Part shown: positions 35,523 to 47,425 of the stretch, piece by piece
How positions within the stretch are numbered: position 1 is the first letter of the stretch
How the letters are laid out: every line of letters starts with the position of its first letter
DNA from: Prinsepia uniflora
Taxonomy: Eukaryota; Streptophyta; Magnoliopsida; Rosales; Rosaceae
NCBI GenBank assembly: GCA_032719365.1
Contig: CM064868.1
Coordinates: forward strand, 70,777,538 to 70,841,537
Direction: 5' to 3'
Length of the DNA stretch: 64,000 nt
Translations under genes and position numbers: made by a program
Notes under the pieces: generated by a model
Database searches by the model: none
Told to the model about the DNA's origin: nothing
Seen by the model: only the letters and a program-made list of their open reading frames with translations

Positions 35523-38500
35523 TGTAACGACCCGTCCCAAATTCCATGATTAGATTAGTGACTAATCACGATTAGTGAGGCTAATCCGTGATTAGTTGGG
35601 CGAAATCGGACGAACGATGTGAAATGACCGTTTTGCCCCTAGTAGTGGCAAAACGTTGACTTTTCAATCGGGCGGTCAAATGGACTTTGACCGATGACCG
35701 TGACGTAGTTCGTGACGTTACGAGTTCATAGACAGGTGGCACGTTCAATTCCGACATTCGAGGAGGAAGTTATGACGTTCGGAAGTTTAGGGGCATTTTG
35801 GTAATTTGGGCGAATAGGAGGTCAAAAGTTGACTTTTTGACCGGGAGGTCCGATGGCCGAGGGCCAAAGACCGTTACGTAGATAAGGACGATACGAATCC
35901 GTAGACAGGCAGCATGTCGAATTTGGACGTTCGACGGCGAAGTTACGGTTCACGAAAGTTTCGGGATACTATTCCCGGCGACACGTTTTATGAGACAAAA
36001 AGTACAGTTTGTCTCTAGTGGGCCTAGATATTTAAGGGAGGCCCAATGGATGAGTGACAAGTGTCACCCATCCATTGCACAACCCACACCTATTCATGCA
36101 TCGACCATCCATTTTCATTTCTCAATTTCAAACACACAAAACACCCACCCGATCTCACCATTTTCTCTCATTCCCGTGCAACCCCAAACCCATCCAAATT
36201 GCACCCAAGACCAGGACAGAAGACCAGGAGGCTGAGGGAGTTGAGGTTGCCGGCCTGGATGGCCAGGGCCGCCGTGAACGGTGGCTGGAACCCAAAACCC
36301 GAGCGGGTACCCGGTAAGCCCGATAAACCCATTTTTCTTCTATTTTTCGATTTAGACATTATGGTTGCTATTAGTTGATTAGGATGAGTTTATTGAGGTT
36401 GTAGGAAGGTGTAGAGGGTGGTTTGGATGGCGGTGAAGGGCTGAGTAGCCCTGGGTGCAATCGGGAAAATTGAACCGTGAGGTTCAAAATTGAACCGTGG
36501 ATTTTTGAGGGTTTTAGGTTGTTTAATTGATTGGGTTAGATAGGAAATGAAGAAATAGGAATCTAGGAATTGGAATGGAAGCAAACGGACCGAAAATGAG
36601 GAAGAAGGATACCTGAACCGGTTACGCCGGTCCAAGTTGCAAGAAAAACCGGACTAGACCGGTTCGGACCGGTCTGACCGATGTAGGGGATGACAGGTGA
36701 CGTCATCCTGCTGGCGTCATCATGTCAGGGATGACGTCAGCATTGTCAGATCTGACAAAGTCAGCTGACATGTCATAAAATGGGCCAATAGGAGTGCGAC
36801 ACGTGTCACATGTCAGTGCACAGTCAGCACTGACATGTCAGTGACATGGCCCAATCAGGGGCTGACACGTGTCACTGACGTGGACCAGCGCCGTGAAGAC
36901 ACGTGGCACATGTTAGACTGCCACGTGGCACTGACAACACAATGACGTGGACCAATGGGAGCATGACACGTGGCACCTGTCAGAGTCTGACATGTCAGAC
37001 CTGACAGCTGTCAGATGACGTCATGCTGACGTCAACGATGACGTCAGCAGGTACTGTAGCTGGCGCGTGAAGCCCACACGCAGCCACTTCAGGCGGCGCG
37101 TGAGGGCGCGTGGCAGGGAATATGGGAAAGTGTTCAACATGGGAAATCTTCTATTCGATGTAACGAACATTTTGGGACTGGTTTCGTGTCGATCGGACAC
37201 CGTTTCGATATGTTTCGGGGCATCGGAAGGTTTAGGTTCAGTTTTAAAAATAGTTAAAAATATCAGAAAATTACGGGGCTTTGGTAGGAGGTTAATCAAG
37301 TAGTTAGTAACCTTCTATTACGATTTGGACAGGTTTGGGAGTCCCGGTGACGGTGATCGGCTCGGGGAGCCGTATGGCACGCAAATCGAGGTGGCAGCTC
37401 GGACGGTCTGTGAGTGGACCTTGTTTTCTAAATTGGTGCATGCATAAATGTTTATTATATATTTTATTACTTGTTTGATGATGCCATGGGTGCATTTGTA
37501 TGTGGTTACGTATAAGCACGTATTTCGAGGTTTAAGCCTTATACGGTGCTTATACGGGTCTGTATCTCTGTATTGATTTAAATGAACTGGATTTGAATTT
37601 CAAAAGGATAAACTCGGGTATGAGACCCATTTGGTTTTGTCTCGGGCATATGACCTCAGATTCCGGGCACGGTGCCCAGCTGATGTCCTATGTTCGGGCA
37701 CGAGACCCAATCACTTTACGGCTTTGATTTCAGGTCAGGTCAGGGAACCTTAAATGGATTCCCAGGTTCATGATGGTTTATGGGAACCGGCATGAACCCT
37801 TGTTATGGTATTATGGTTCATGACGGTTTATGGGAACCGGCATGAACCCTTGTTGGTTATTACGGTACATGACAGTTTATAGGAACCGGCATGTTACCTG
37901 GTTATGTTATTACGGTACATGACGGTTTATGGGAACCGGCATGTTACCTGATTATGGATATTATGGATCATGACGGTTCAGGGGAACTGGTCATGAATGT
38001 TTATGTTATGTATATATATATATGTTCATCTACCTTCCTTTACTTCTATTATCTCCTCCGGGGAGAGTCGTTGGCCTGGGTGGACCCCGGAGTAGTCACG
38101 GAGCACCGACTGAGTGGAGTCACCCCCCAGTTGGGTTCCTTACTCTCATGAAGGCTATGGTTACTATTACCTCGAGTAGGATCAGTGGTCTGCGGGCATT
38201 GACCTTGACTTTGAGAAAACTCGGATTGAGACCCGGGTAGCACACGCGTAGCTTTGGATACCGTGACAGGATTGGTTGTGTGACTTATATGTATATATGA
38301 TATATGATATGTGGTGTGCACAGATGTGCCCAGGATTTGAGCAGTGGCTCGTGTACTTGGTTTCTTTATGGTTTGGGGCCGAGTCCCTTATGGATTTGGG
38401 CAGTGGCCCGTACGGTCGTTTTCATTGTGGTCCTTTCGACCTTGGTTTATATCTACTTTGGGCTTAATCCCACATATGGTTTGTTTTGGATAAATGGTTT

Positions 38501-38789
38501 TCGAATGCATGCATGCTTTTTAGTGGAGGGTACAAATGTCTTATGAAATGTTTTTATAAACTTTTGTTTTGTCCACTCACAGTTTTTAATGTTTTGACTG
38601 CCCTTCAGGTTGACATTCGGATGTGGACTGTAGCAGAGACCGAGATATCTCATGCCTCCTCCGGATCCTGGCGTACTCTGATAGCCCGGGAGGGCAAAGG
38701 TCGGAAATATCCCTTGTCTGACACTTCGTGTCAGACGGGAGCAGGGTCATCCCACACTAATCCCGGGGGGGTTGGGATGGGTCCTGTCA
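35523..38789 (+). mobile_element. Solo LTR D, 3267 bp
   Basis: It starts TGTAACGACCCGTCCC, ends GGGTCCTGTCA, with perfect TAGGA duplications at 35518-35522 and 38790-38794. It sits in LTR G and is the same subfamily as minus-strand Z. It contains an ACGT-core-rich segment (36690-37050), a GC-rich block (37054-37112), about five ~50-bp tandem repeats (37745-37995) and a palindromic 'ctgacacttcgtgtcag' near its end (38715-38735). Confidence 0.9.
36690..37050 (+). promoter_or_regulatory. ACGT-core cluster (TGACGTCA, CACGTG types) in LTR D
   Basis: Within about 360 bp there are at least five TGACGTCA palindromes and several ACACGTGTC, CCACGTGG and TGACGTGG words, embedded in GTCA/TGAC-rich sequence. 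These cores match plant bZIP (TGA, ABF/GBF) sites. It lies upstream of the GC-rich module in the LTR, so a promoter/enhancer role is plausible but inferred. Confidence 0.55.
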
Positions 38790-40230
38790 TAGGACCCGGG
38801 GATTTTTGTGGGAAATTAGGAGAGTCTTAGTAGACGTGTTAGTGACGTTCTTTGGTGACTGTTGACAGGATCGGGAGTCCCCGAGGAGGCTGAGGAACGT
38901 ACGGAACGTACGGGGCGCGAGTGACGTGCTGGTGACTGAGTGGACCCCTTCTCTAAACTCGAGCATGCATAACTGTTTTTCTATCATTGTTTTATGGTTT
39001 TACATGTGATTTCATGATTGTTGAATATGCTATGTTGGTTTTACATAATAGCACATTTTACGAGAAAAGTTTGGATTCTGATTTCGATGCCATGATTTTG
39101 GGGTTTTCAAATACTAAGGGTTTTCAATGATTATAAATGGATTTTGAGACGTGATTTGATAATCGAGGTTTTCGGTTTTGAAATCGGATTTCAGAAAGCG
39201 GAATTTGGTTTTAAAGTTGAAACGTGGGATTTTCGAATTTGGGTTCGGAATGACGGTTCTGGACGCCGGAAGGGCTTCAGACTGGTGATTTCGGATTCGG
39301 TTTTGGATGAGGATTTAGAAATGGTTTTCAAATGGTTTTGGATTGGATTTTCTGGATCTGGTTATTGGGTTTAAAGACCCGGATATTGTGATTGACGGGG
39401 GACGGGCCCAGATTGGGTTTAAAGACCCGGATTGAGTTTAAAGACTCGAGAGTTTAAAGACTCGGATATATTGATATTTCCCCCGTAGGCCTGTTGAGTT
39501 TAAAGACTCGGGAGTTTAAAGACTCGGATATTATTGAGGCCTGGATTGAGTTTAAAGACTCGGGAGTTTAAAGACTCGGATAGGTCCAGCAGGTTTGATC
39601 GGATAATGCTTTGCTTGGTATTTATGATGGTTTTATGATGTTATGACGTGATTTCTGTAACTGCTTTCAATTATGTTTTTATGACGATCTTTATGTGATT
39701 TATAACTGATTTCAGTAAATGGGTTATGCATGTGTGATTTCAAAACGGAGGGCCAAAACCCTGGTTTTCTTATGAAATGGTTTTTGGAAACTCTTCTTTT
39801 ATTTATGGTCCACTCACACCTTTTGTTTTTAAATTGCCCTCCAGGTCGTGGAGCTAGCGAGGGGGTTGACGCTGAGGCAGCGTCAGAGGCATAGAATACT
39901 CGAGAGTGACCCCGTAGTGCTTTAAATTTTCCGTTGTGCGTGTACCTTGTTTATCGGTTTTCTTTCCTTTGTATTTGGTACTATGCTCTGTAAAACTTTG
40001 ACTTCGGGATGTTTAAATTTTCTCCTGCGTCTGGCATGTAATTTGGTGGTTTTACGTGAGTTTGCTTTAGTTGCGTGTCGGGGTGTCAGACGGGAGCAGG
40101 ATTTACCTCGGTTTTCGGGCTGGAACCAGGGTGGGTCCTGACAATTTCATCTTCTTGTTTTAACTTTGTTTCCCCTACTTGTTCTTATTGTGACGATTAT
40201 GTTGAAATTTCGAGGAAGAAATTTTTTTTT

Positions 40231-40241
40231 AAGGGGGGAGA
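40231..40241 (+). other. Polypurine tract of element E
   Basis: AAGGGGGGAGA lies immediately before the 3' LTR start (TG at 40243), the expected place for second-strand priming. It is preceded by a poly(T) run and 'aatttcgaggaagaa'. Confidence 0.85.
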
Positions 40242-40242
40242 T

Positions 40243-41251
40243 TGTAACACCTCGGATATTCGAGAAAATGAAAAATGACCATTTTACCCTTGGAAGTCAA
40301 AGAAGTTGACTTTTGACAAAAAAGTAAAAGTGTTGAATTCTAATTGGGACATCCTTTGGGAAATTTGAAAAGATTGTTATGAAGGTCTCGACCTCCTGAG
40401 TACATGGACATGTGACATGTTGAAAAAAATGTTCATAATAAGTTCGTTATGGGTCAAGGAAGGCCTAGGGTATTTTGGTATTTTTTTCTTAGAATGGTAA
40501 ATTGGTAATTTTACATAAGGAATTCTAGGGTTATCTAGAAGCTTCCTTTCTTCTTATCTTTTAGCCTTCACCGACTTCCCCTCCATGTATAAATATATGT
40601 GTGATGGGTTGTGGATGGTGATCGGGATGGAAGGACCGAAACTCACCATCATTTCCCCCATGAAAGAAAATCAAGAACAATACGGGGGAAGGACCAGAAC
40701 TGAGGGAAGATAAGAAGAAGAAAGTTGAAAGGATTGTTAAAGGGAGAAAATGATATGAAAACTACAAGGAAAAGAGAGGGAATAAAGAGAAAAACGCCAC
40801 GAATTCGTGAAAGATGAAAACCAAGTTTTGGAGTTCTAGATTGGAACTTCGCAGTTGATCATTTTTGAGTGCTCCTGAAGTCCTTAAAGTGGTTTTAGAC
40901 TCCAAACAGTGGAGGTTTGGGTGCTGGAACGTGGTGGGAAGGTTCTGTCATCCATGGTCGAGGATTAAAGAGTTGGATCGTCGTGTGAGGTGAGTTTTTC
41001 TGGATTCTATGCTCATAGAGCTCTTTCTGATGTTATTACGATGATTTTAGATGTTTAAAGCATATGAAAAAAGAGAAGAAAAATTGGTTTTGGAGCGAGG
41101 TTGCGATCATGGGTCGGCAACCCGAAACGTAGTCCTGGTTGGAGGTCAAGGGCGAGTAGCCCTGCGATTTCATTGCAGTCGTGCGTGAAGGCCATTCGCA
41201 GAGTCTGCGACGACGCTTGAGAGCCCGTCCGGCGGATTCTTATTATGTGAT
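40243..41251 (+). repeat. 3' LTR of element E, left part
   Basis: It is homologous to 27688-28640 of the 5' LTR. It is interrupted after 'gattcttattatgtgat' by LTR X; the rest resumes at about 46695 and ends at 47425. Confidence 0.85.
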
Positions 41252-44200
41252 TGTAACGACCCTACCCGTAATCACGGAATTATTGGGAGATTATCATGGA
41301 TAATCGAGATTAGTCGAGGAAAAATGACAATTTTACCGTAGGAAAAGGTTGACTTTTAACCTTAGAGTGTATTTACACGTTTACCGAGGTCATTGCATAA
41401 ATCACAGGATTGCGATTGCGTAGATAGGCAGCACGTCGAGTTTGGATATCAGAAGGTTATTTTACAGGCCAATCAAGGTTTTAGTTAGATTTTATGAGTA
41501 CACGTACTACAAGGGAGGTTGTACTTTTGTTGGCTAATAGGACCTAGAATATATGTTTTAGGGACCATAGGATGAGTGACAAGTGTCACTCACCCCATTG
41601 GCCCAATTCCATAATTCATGCATATCTCTTCTCCCTTTGTTTAACAAACCCGAAATCCACCCATCCCATTTTCTTCATGGTCTTTAGCATTTGGTGCTGG
41701 TTGAGGGAAACATAGAGTAAGAATGAGTCTGGAAGGGACGATGGAGAGACGAGAAAGCACAAAGGGGATGGCTGGAACCCCGAAACAGGTAAAACCTGTG
41801 AACTTTCAAGGTTAGATTTTGGTGTTTGTATTTTGGGTCGTTAAAACTGCAAACTGAGGCATGGGTTGTGTTCTTTGAGTTTATACGAGGTTGTAGGGTT
41901 GAAAAAAAGGAGAAAATAGACGACTGGACTGGCTCTAGAAGAGGTTCGAAGGTCGGCCGAGAAGGTTCGAGCTTGGCCAGGTGATTTCAAGTACGCTTTC
42001 ATAGATTTAACATCGTAGAATAGTTTCTGGGCGAGAGAAGAGTTTAATGGTGAAATAATAGCAAAGAAAGGTTGAGAAATGGATGAGATAGAACCGGGTC
42101 TGCTATTCGGATTGAATGACTCGTTACAGGATTGCAGGATGACCCAACTAGAGGTTGATGATGATGACATTAGAAGGTTATGTCATCGTGTCAGGCCACA
42201 TGATAGACCGGGGTTGGTGCCACATGGCTAGGTGACAGAGTGTAACGACCCGTCCCGAATATCAGGATTTAATAATATTTAATGGTGATTTACTAATCTG
42301 GGATTAGTTGGGCGATTTCGGACGAATTGTGCGAAATGACCATGTTGCCCTTGGGCGTGGGTAAAACGTTGACTTTTGTTTCGGATGGTCAAATGGACTT
42401 TGACCGATGACCGTGACGTAGTTCGGGACGTCACGAGTTCATAGACAGGTGGCATGTTCGATTCCGACGTTCGTGGTGAAAGTTATGATGTGCGGAAGTT
42501 CAAGGGTGTTTTCGTAATTTGGACGATATAAAGGGTAAATGTTGACTTTTCGACCGGGATGTCCGATGGCCGAGGGCCAAGGACCGTTACGTAGGTATCG
42601 TCGATACGAATCCAATGACAGGCGGCACGCATCAATCGGAGTCCGTATGACCGAGTTACGGGTCAGGATGCGTGAGGGGCATTTTGGTAATTTCCTGCAC
42701 AAGGGCAGAAATGTAATTTCGCACGGGACACTGTTTCATTGCACTGGCCGTGTAGTGGAAACTTTGTGCGATCGATCCCTTGATTGTTTATCAATTAAAT
42801 GGCTGGATTGGGACGGTTTGAGGTGGAATTGCACATGGGGATTGTGTTGGCATCGATTGCACGACATGGCACTGGGTTTTTCTATTGTTTTTGGGACAGT
42901 GCAGGGGAACATTACACAGTGGAAATTGGACACTTTTGGATGCCTTTAACGGCTAAATTGAATTAAAAGAATGAAGAGTGAGTCGTGGGCAATTCACTGA
43001 GATAGAGAGAGGGAAAATTGGAGTGGAAATGGTGGTGGAATGCTCAAAAACCCGAAACTGGTTTCTGGGAAATTGAAATTCGAACTTTGGTTTGTAGGCC
43101 AGCCCAAGCCTAATAGATGGTGGATTGAGCTTCCTGGAACTTCAACGTGTCGAACCAGATCAAATGGAGCAAGCTTTGGGGCTCCTAGGGCCGTGGACGG
43201 ACGAGGTGGACGGACGAGGTGGACGGCCGGAAAACTCAAGCTTGAGTTGTGACGATTGAGGTATTGTCGAGTTCAATTAATCATGCTAATTAGTTTGTAT
43301 TAGTCCTTATTAACTTCCTGTGAAGTTAATTTGATAATGGTTGAGGATTGGAGGAGTTTTGGTGATCGACCCGTTTTGGGTGATCACGGGTTGTTGACAC
43401 GATTGATCGATGGTTGATGCTAATCATTGACACAGAACTGAAATTGGTGGATTGATGATTGTTGTAGGATCAAGAACGGATTGAATTGGGGTCGAATTGA
43501 TGGTTATCTGACCGGATCCTATCGCGGGCTTTTCGACCCGTTTACCAGACAAACGGGTGAAGGTGGTGACTGTAGCAGTCACTGTAGCAGGCGCGTGGCT
43601 TTCACGCGCAGCCACTCACGGCGGCGCGTGACGGCGTATGGGCACGAATCTCGAGGTAAGGTCAACATGACTTTTGTCCTATACAATGTAACGAACATTT
43701 TGGGATTGGTTTCGTGTCGATCGGACACCGTCTCGATATTGTTCGGGATGTCCGAAGGTTTTAAATCCAGCTTAAAAATACTTAAAAATTCGGGAAAATT
43801 ACGGGACTTGATTAGGATGTTAATGATGAGGTTAGTGATCCTCTAATGTGATTTGAACAGGATTGGGAGTCCCGGTGATAGTGGTGTGGCCCGGGAAGGC
43901 CTATGGCACGCGTATCGAGGCACTCGGTTAAACGGTCTGTGAGTGGACATTGGTTTCATAAATTCGATGCATGCATAACTGTTTTATGATTGTTATAATT
44001 ATGATTAAATGATTTACTTTGGATATCGGTGAATTTAAAATGATTTCACGTATTTCGAGGTGAATTACGTATTTGCACGTAAACCGAGATTTTCTGGATT
44101 TTCACCGATTTCCATAAATGTGGTTGGATATGATTTCATGAAACGGTTACGAACTTGAATAATGTAAAATCGGGCCAGGGGCCCAGTTGAACTATGAAAT

Positions 44201-46694
44201 CGGGCCAGGGGCCCAGTTAACATGTGGATCGGGCCAGGGGCCCAGTTAACTTGTGAAATCGGGTCAGGGGCCCAGTTGATTTCTACATGTGATTGCGGGT
44301 CGGGGACCCTAAAATGGAATTGAATAAATGTTTTCTGGTTTACATTTTATATATGTTCACATGCTGGAATCAATAAATGGTTTTGATGATATTTCGGTTA
44401 TGGCACGTTTCACGGTATTTGGGCATGAGACCCGTTTGATGAAACGTAACGATCGGTTCGGATTTTACCTATGTATACCTATATGTTTTGCATGTGGATA
44501 TCAATAAAATGTATTTAGTACTGCACTGTATAAATCCTTCCATATTATATTGTCTCCTCCGGCGAGGTACCCCGGAGAGGTCACGGACGTCTAGTACGTC
44601 CAGCGTCTATGACGCTAAGCATCGGGGATGCAGTACCCGAACGGGGTTCGGGGAATGAACTCGGAAATTGAGACCCGAGTGGCACGCGTAGCCTTGTGAT
44701 TGTGACCTTATTGACGTCAGGGACGTCAGACATCAGGGATGTCGGATTGGAGTGTATAGTGCAGTGGCTAAAAATTATGGTTATGGTTATTATTATATGC
44801 CTTATGGTTTATATTACTGGATTTATGAAATAACTCTTGGATTGACTTTTGGAATTTGAAACTATGCTTTGGTTTCCGGGCTAAGGCCCTAATGGTTATT
44901 TCTGAATAAATATGTGAAAAGTGGTTTATGGTGCATGCATATGATTTTACTGAGGGGCATAAATGTCTTATAAATGTTTTTAACAGACTTGTTTATTTTC
45001 GTCCACTCACAGCTTTTGTTTTTAATGCCCTTCAGGTTGATTCCGGATGCGACTGCAGCAGAGACTTGGGCATCGCACACCTCCTCCATCGATCCTTACG
45101 CACTCTGGAAGCCCGTTCGGGCTCTGGCAATAGGTTATCCCTTGTCTGACACCCCTTGTCAGACGGGAGCATGGCACATTCCATGGTAATCCCAGGGGGA
45201 TTGGGATGGGTCGTGTCACAGAGGTTTGTCAGTGCTGACGTGGCAAGGTGTGGCGTCAGCATGAAGCCATGATGACGTTAGTAGGTGACAAATGGCACGT
45301 GTCAAGTGGTGACATATGGAACCTATTAGGGGTGCCACGTGGCAGCTTTCAGATGTCAGAGTTGTTAGGTGAAATTTGTTAGGGCTGACGTTAGGAGCTG
45401 ACGTCATTTTTGACCGAGCGTGGGTAAACTTTGACCGAAGCGTGTAGACACGTGGGACTGAATTTTGAGGTGAAACTAGTCTTGTTCAAAAAATTTTAAC
45501 ATTCTAAATCCAATGGTGGTGGTTTCAGGTCGGCCAGAGGTCGTTAGTTTGGTGTTTTGGAGGTTTTCTCATCAAGAAGCGTGTTCAGGACGCGTTTTCG
45601 GTTCCGTGGTTTTTGGGAGTTTCTTATATGGACTTGTATAGATTTTTAGTGACCCTCGGGTGTGACTTTGATAAGCTACGACGTCCCGAAGGCTTCAGAT
45701 TGACTTACGACTCGGGATTCGAGCGAGCGGTTGTACTGTGAGTGGATATTTTATTTCATAAATGTGATGCATGCATAATTAGATGTTTTTACTGGCATTA
45801 TGGTATGATTTGGCATGTTTATTATTGTGATTATGATTTATGGTTTTATAATTTGTTTTTGGAAAACCGGGAGGTAAATGTTTTGGGCTGGTGCTCAGGG
45901 ATGATAACTGTTTTGTGCTGGTGCCCAGGAATGGAAACTGTTTTGGGCTGGTGCCCGGGTTATTGTATTTGTTTTGGATACGATTATCATGATCGGTCAA
46001 CCTCAGGCGATTAGATCGCTATATTCGGAGCTAAACTCTGAGGATACCTAGAGACGAACTCGGACATAGTCGGGGTTGGACTCCGTAGGATCCATGCTCG
46101 TCTACCGATAGTACATTGGGATGCTAGTTGGAATAGCGGCTGGTTGGACCAACATGATGAGGTTTGACATATGGCTAGTTGGACAAGTAGCTAGTTGGAC
46201 CAGCGGAATTAGGTTTGGCCTTCTTACTCGTGATTTGTGAAAATGTTTTCAAATGGCTTGGATCTAGGAATTTTTCAAGGGAAAGCGGGCCAAGGGATTT
46301 TACGAGTTTTATGAGATTTGGGTTGGACCCAGGATTTTAAGGATTTACGGTTTTATCTGAAAGCAAAGGTGTATTCGGTTATACATGCATGTTTTATAAA
46401 ATAGAGGATTAAAGGTATATTTTGGAAAATGATTTCACAAAAGCTTTATTTTTGTCCACTTCCAGTTTTCTTGGTTTTGGAACCCTCTAAGTTGGCTGCG
46501 AACGCGGGTTATAGGGAGGCTGAGGCATCAGGTGGTTCGACGTAGTCTATTTATTGTGGTAGGTATCCCTTGGTTGACACAAGTTAGGTATGTTTACTTC
46601 GGGATAAGGGTATTTTGGTCTTTTTTCCATGTTGGTATTAGACAGAAGCATGTCCTCTCATGATAATCGAGGGGGATTACGAGGAAGGTCATGT
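41252..46694 (+). mobile_element. LTR X (solo), split by solo LTR Y
   Basis: It starts TGTAACGACCCTACCCG and ends near GGTCATGTCCA. Without Y it is about 2.46 kb. It is inserted in the 3' LTR of E, which resumes at 'catgaaaaatactc'. A clean target duplication is not visible, so the right edge may be off by several bases. It has ~30-bp 'ttttgggctggtgcccagg' tandem repeats (45875-45965). Confidence 0.75.
42241..45218 (+). mobile_element. Solo LTR Y, 2978 bp
   Basis: It starts TGTAACGACCCGTCCCG, ends GGGTCGTGTCA, with perfect CAGAG duplications at 42236-42240 and 45219-45223. It is inserted in LTR X. It carries the GC-rich block (43567-43632), ~36-bp 'atcgggccaggggcccag' repeats (44165-44285) and the standard 3' module ending 'tcagacgggagcatgg'. 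Confidence 0.9.
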
Positions 46695-47425
46695 CCATGA
46701 AAAATACTCTTTTTTCCATTATGAGTTCAATGGTACTTTGGTTGCATTAAATGGACTTCATTTGGATATAGTTTTGGTTATATAAAGTAATATGTTATAT
46801 TATGAATTTAGATTAGATTCGGGTTAATTAAATTAGATTCATTGGTATTACTATGGAACATGGATGTGGGATTAAAAAAAGTAAGTATGTTAATAGGGTT
46901 ACGAATATGTTGGTGATCCTATGTTACATATGGATGATATGTTATCATAGTTAAATTTTCGAAATGTTATGCATATGTACTGTTGGAGTAGGGTGTGGTG
47001 TTAATTACTTAGTGGAAACAAGACTTATACATGAATATTGAAAAACAAGGGAAATTTATGATGTTAGACGTTACTATTAGGTTTGGTATACCTAGACTTT
47101 GTAATAAGGTATGTTACACCAAAAGAGTAAACGAATTATAAGTTTATGATAAATTTTATTAATAGAATTATTATTTAACGTTATGGTGAATGTCGTTTAA
47201 ACGATAGAGGAAAAAAAAATCCCAATTAAGGTCAATTAGAAAGTCTCATGACTTTGTTGGGGTTAATGGGTTGGACGGGGTGGTAATCCTGCAAGGACCG
47301 AGTAGGTTTGGCTAGTTATGTGAAAGTAGACGGGTCAAACTTAGTAATATCCCTTGTCTAACAAGAGTTGTCAGACAAAGGCAGGGCTAGTCCGGTTTTC
47401 ACGAAAATTTAGGACAATCCTGTCA
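46695..47425 (+). repeat. 3' LTR of element E, right part
   Basis: It is homologous to 28645-29361 of the 5' LTR and ends ATCCTGTCA. Its last ~500 bp, plus 94 bp of flanking copia DNA, are duplicated downstream (47520-50977). Confidence 0.85.

Larger units (their letters stand above)
33983..40143 (+). mobile_element. Solo LTR G, split by solo LTR D
   Basis: It starts TGTAAGGACCCGTCCTGG, ends GGGTCCTGACA, and has perfect ATTTC duplications at 33978-33982 and 40144-40148. Without D and its TSD it is about 2.89 kb. It is inserted in the internal region of E, just before the PPT. It carries a GC-rich block (35322-35375) and tandem 'gtttaaagactcgg' repeats (39365-39590). The 257-codon minus frame at 34577-35350 inside it is LTR sequence and not a gene. 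Confidence 0.88.
27688..47425 (+). mobile_element. Element E: non-coding LTR retrotransposon (LARD-like), heavily nested
   Basis: The 5' LTR is 27688-29361 (starts TATAACACC for TGTAACACC). A PBS follows at 29365-29380, a PPT at 40231-40241, and the 3' LTR starts TGTAACACC at 40243 and ends CCTGTCA at 47425. The 3' LTR is split by X (41252 to ~46694); its two parts total about 1.74 kb against 1.67 kb for the 5' LTR. Removing insertions F and G leaves an internal region of about 2.2 kb with no gag or pol, so it needed proteins in trans. The 'aatttcgaggaagaaatttt' before the PPT is typical of Ty3/gypsy 3' ends, but superfamily is uncertain. Left flank TAGGT and right flank TCATA do not match. 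Confidence 0.8.

Noticed and set aside
44165..44285. Regular short repeats that might suggest a CRISPR-like array
   Set aside because: They are short imperfect tandem repeats with no unique spacers, inside a plant LTR. CRISPR arrays are not expected in plant nuclear DNA.
41252..46694. A 5-bp target duplication for LTR X
   Set aside because: I tried several end placements (GTGAT on the left; CATGA, TGAAA or ATGTC on the right) and none gives a clean match, so no TSD is claimed.
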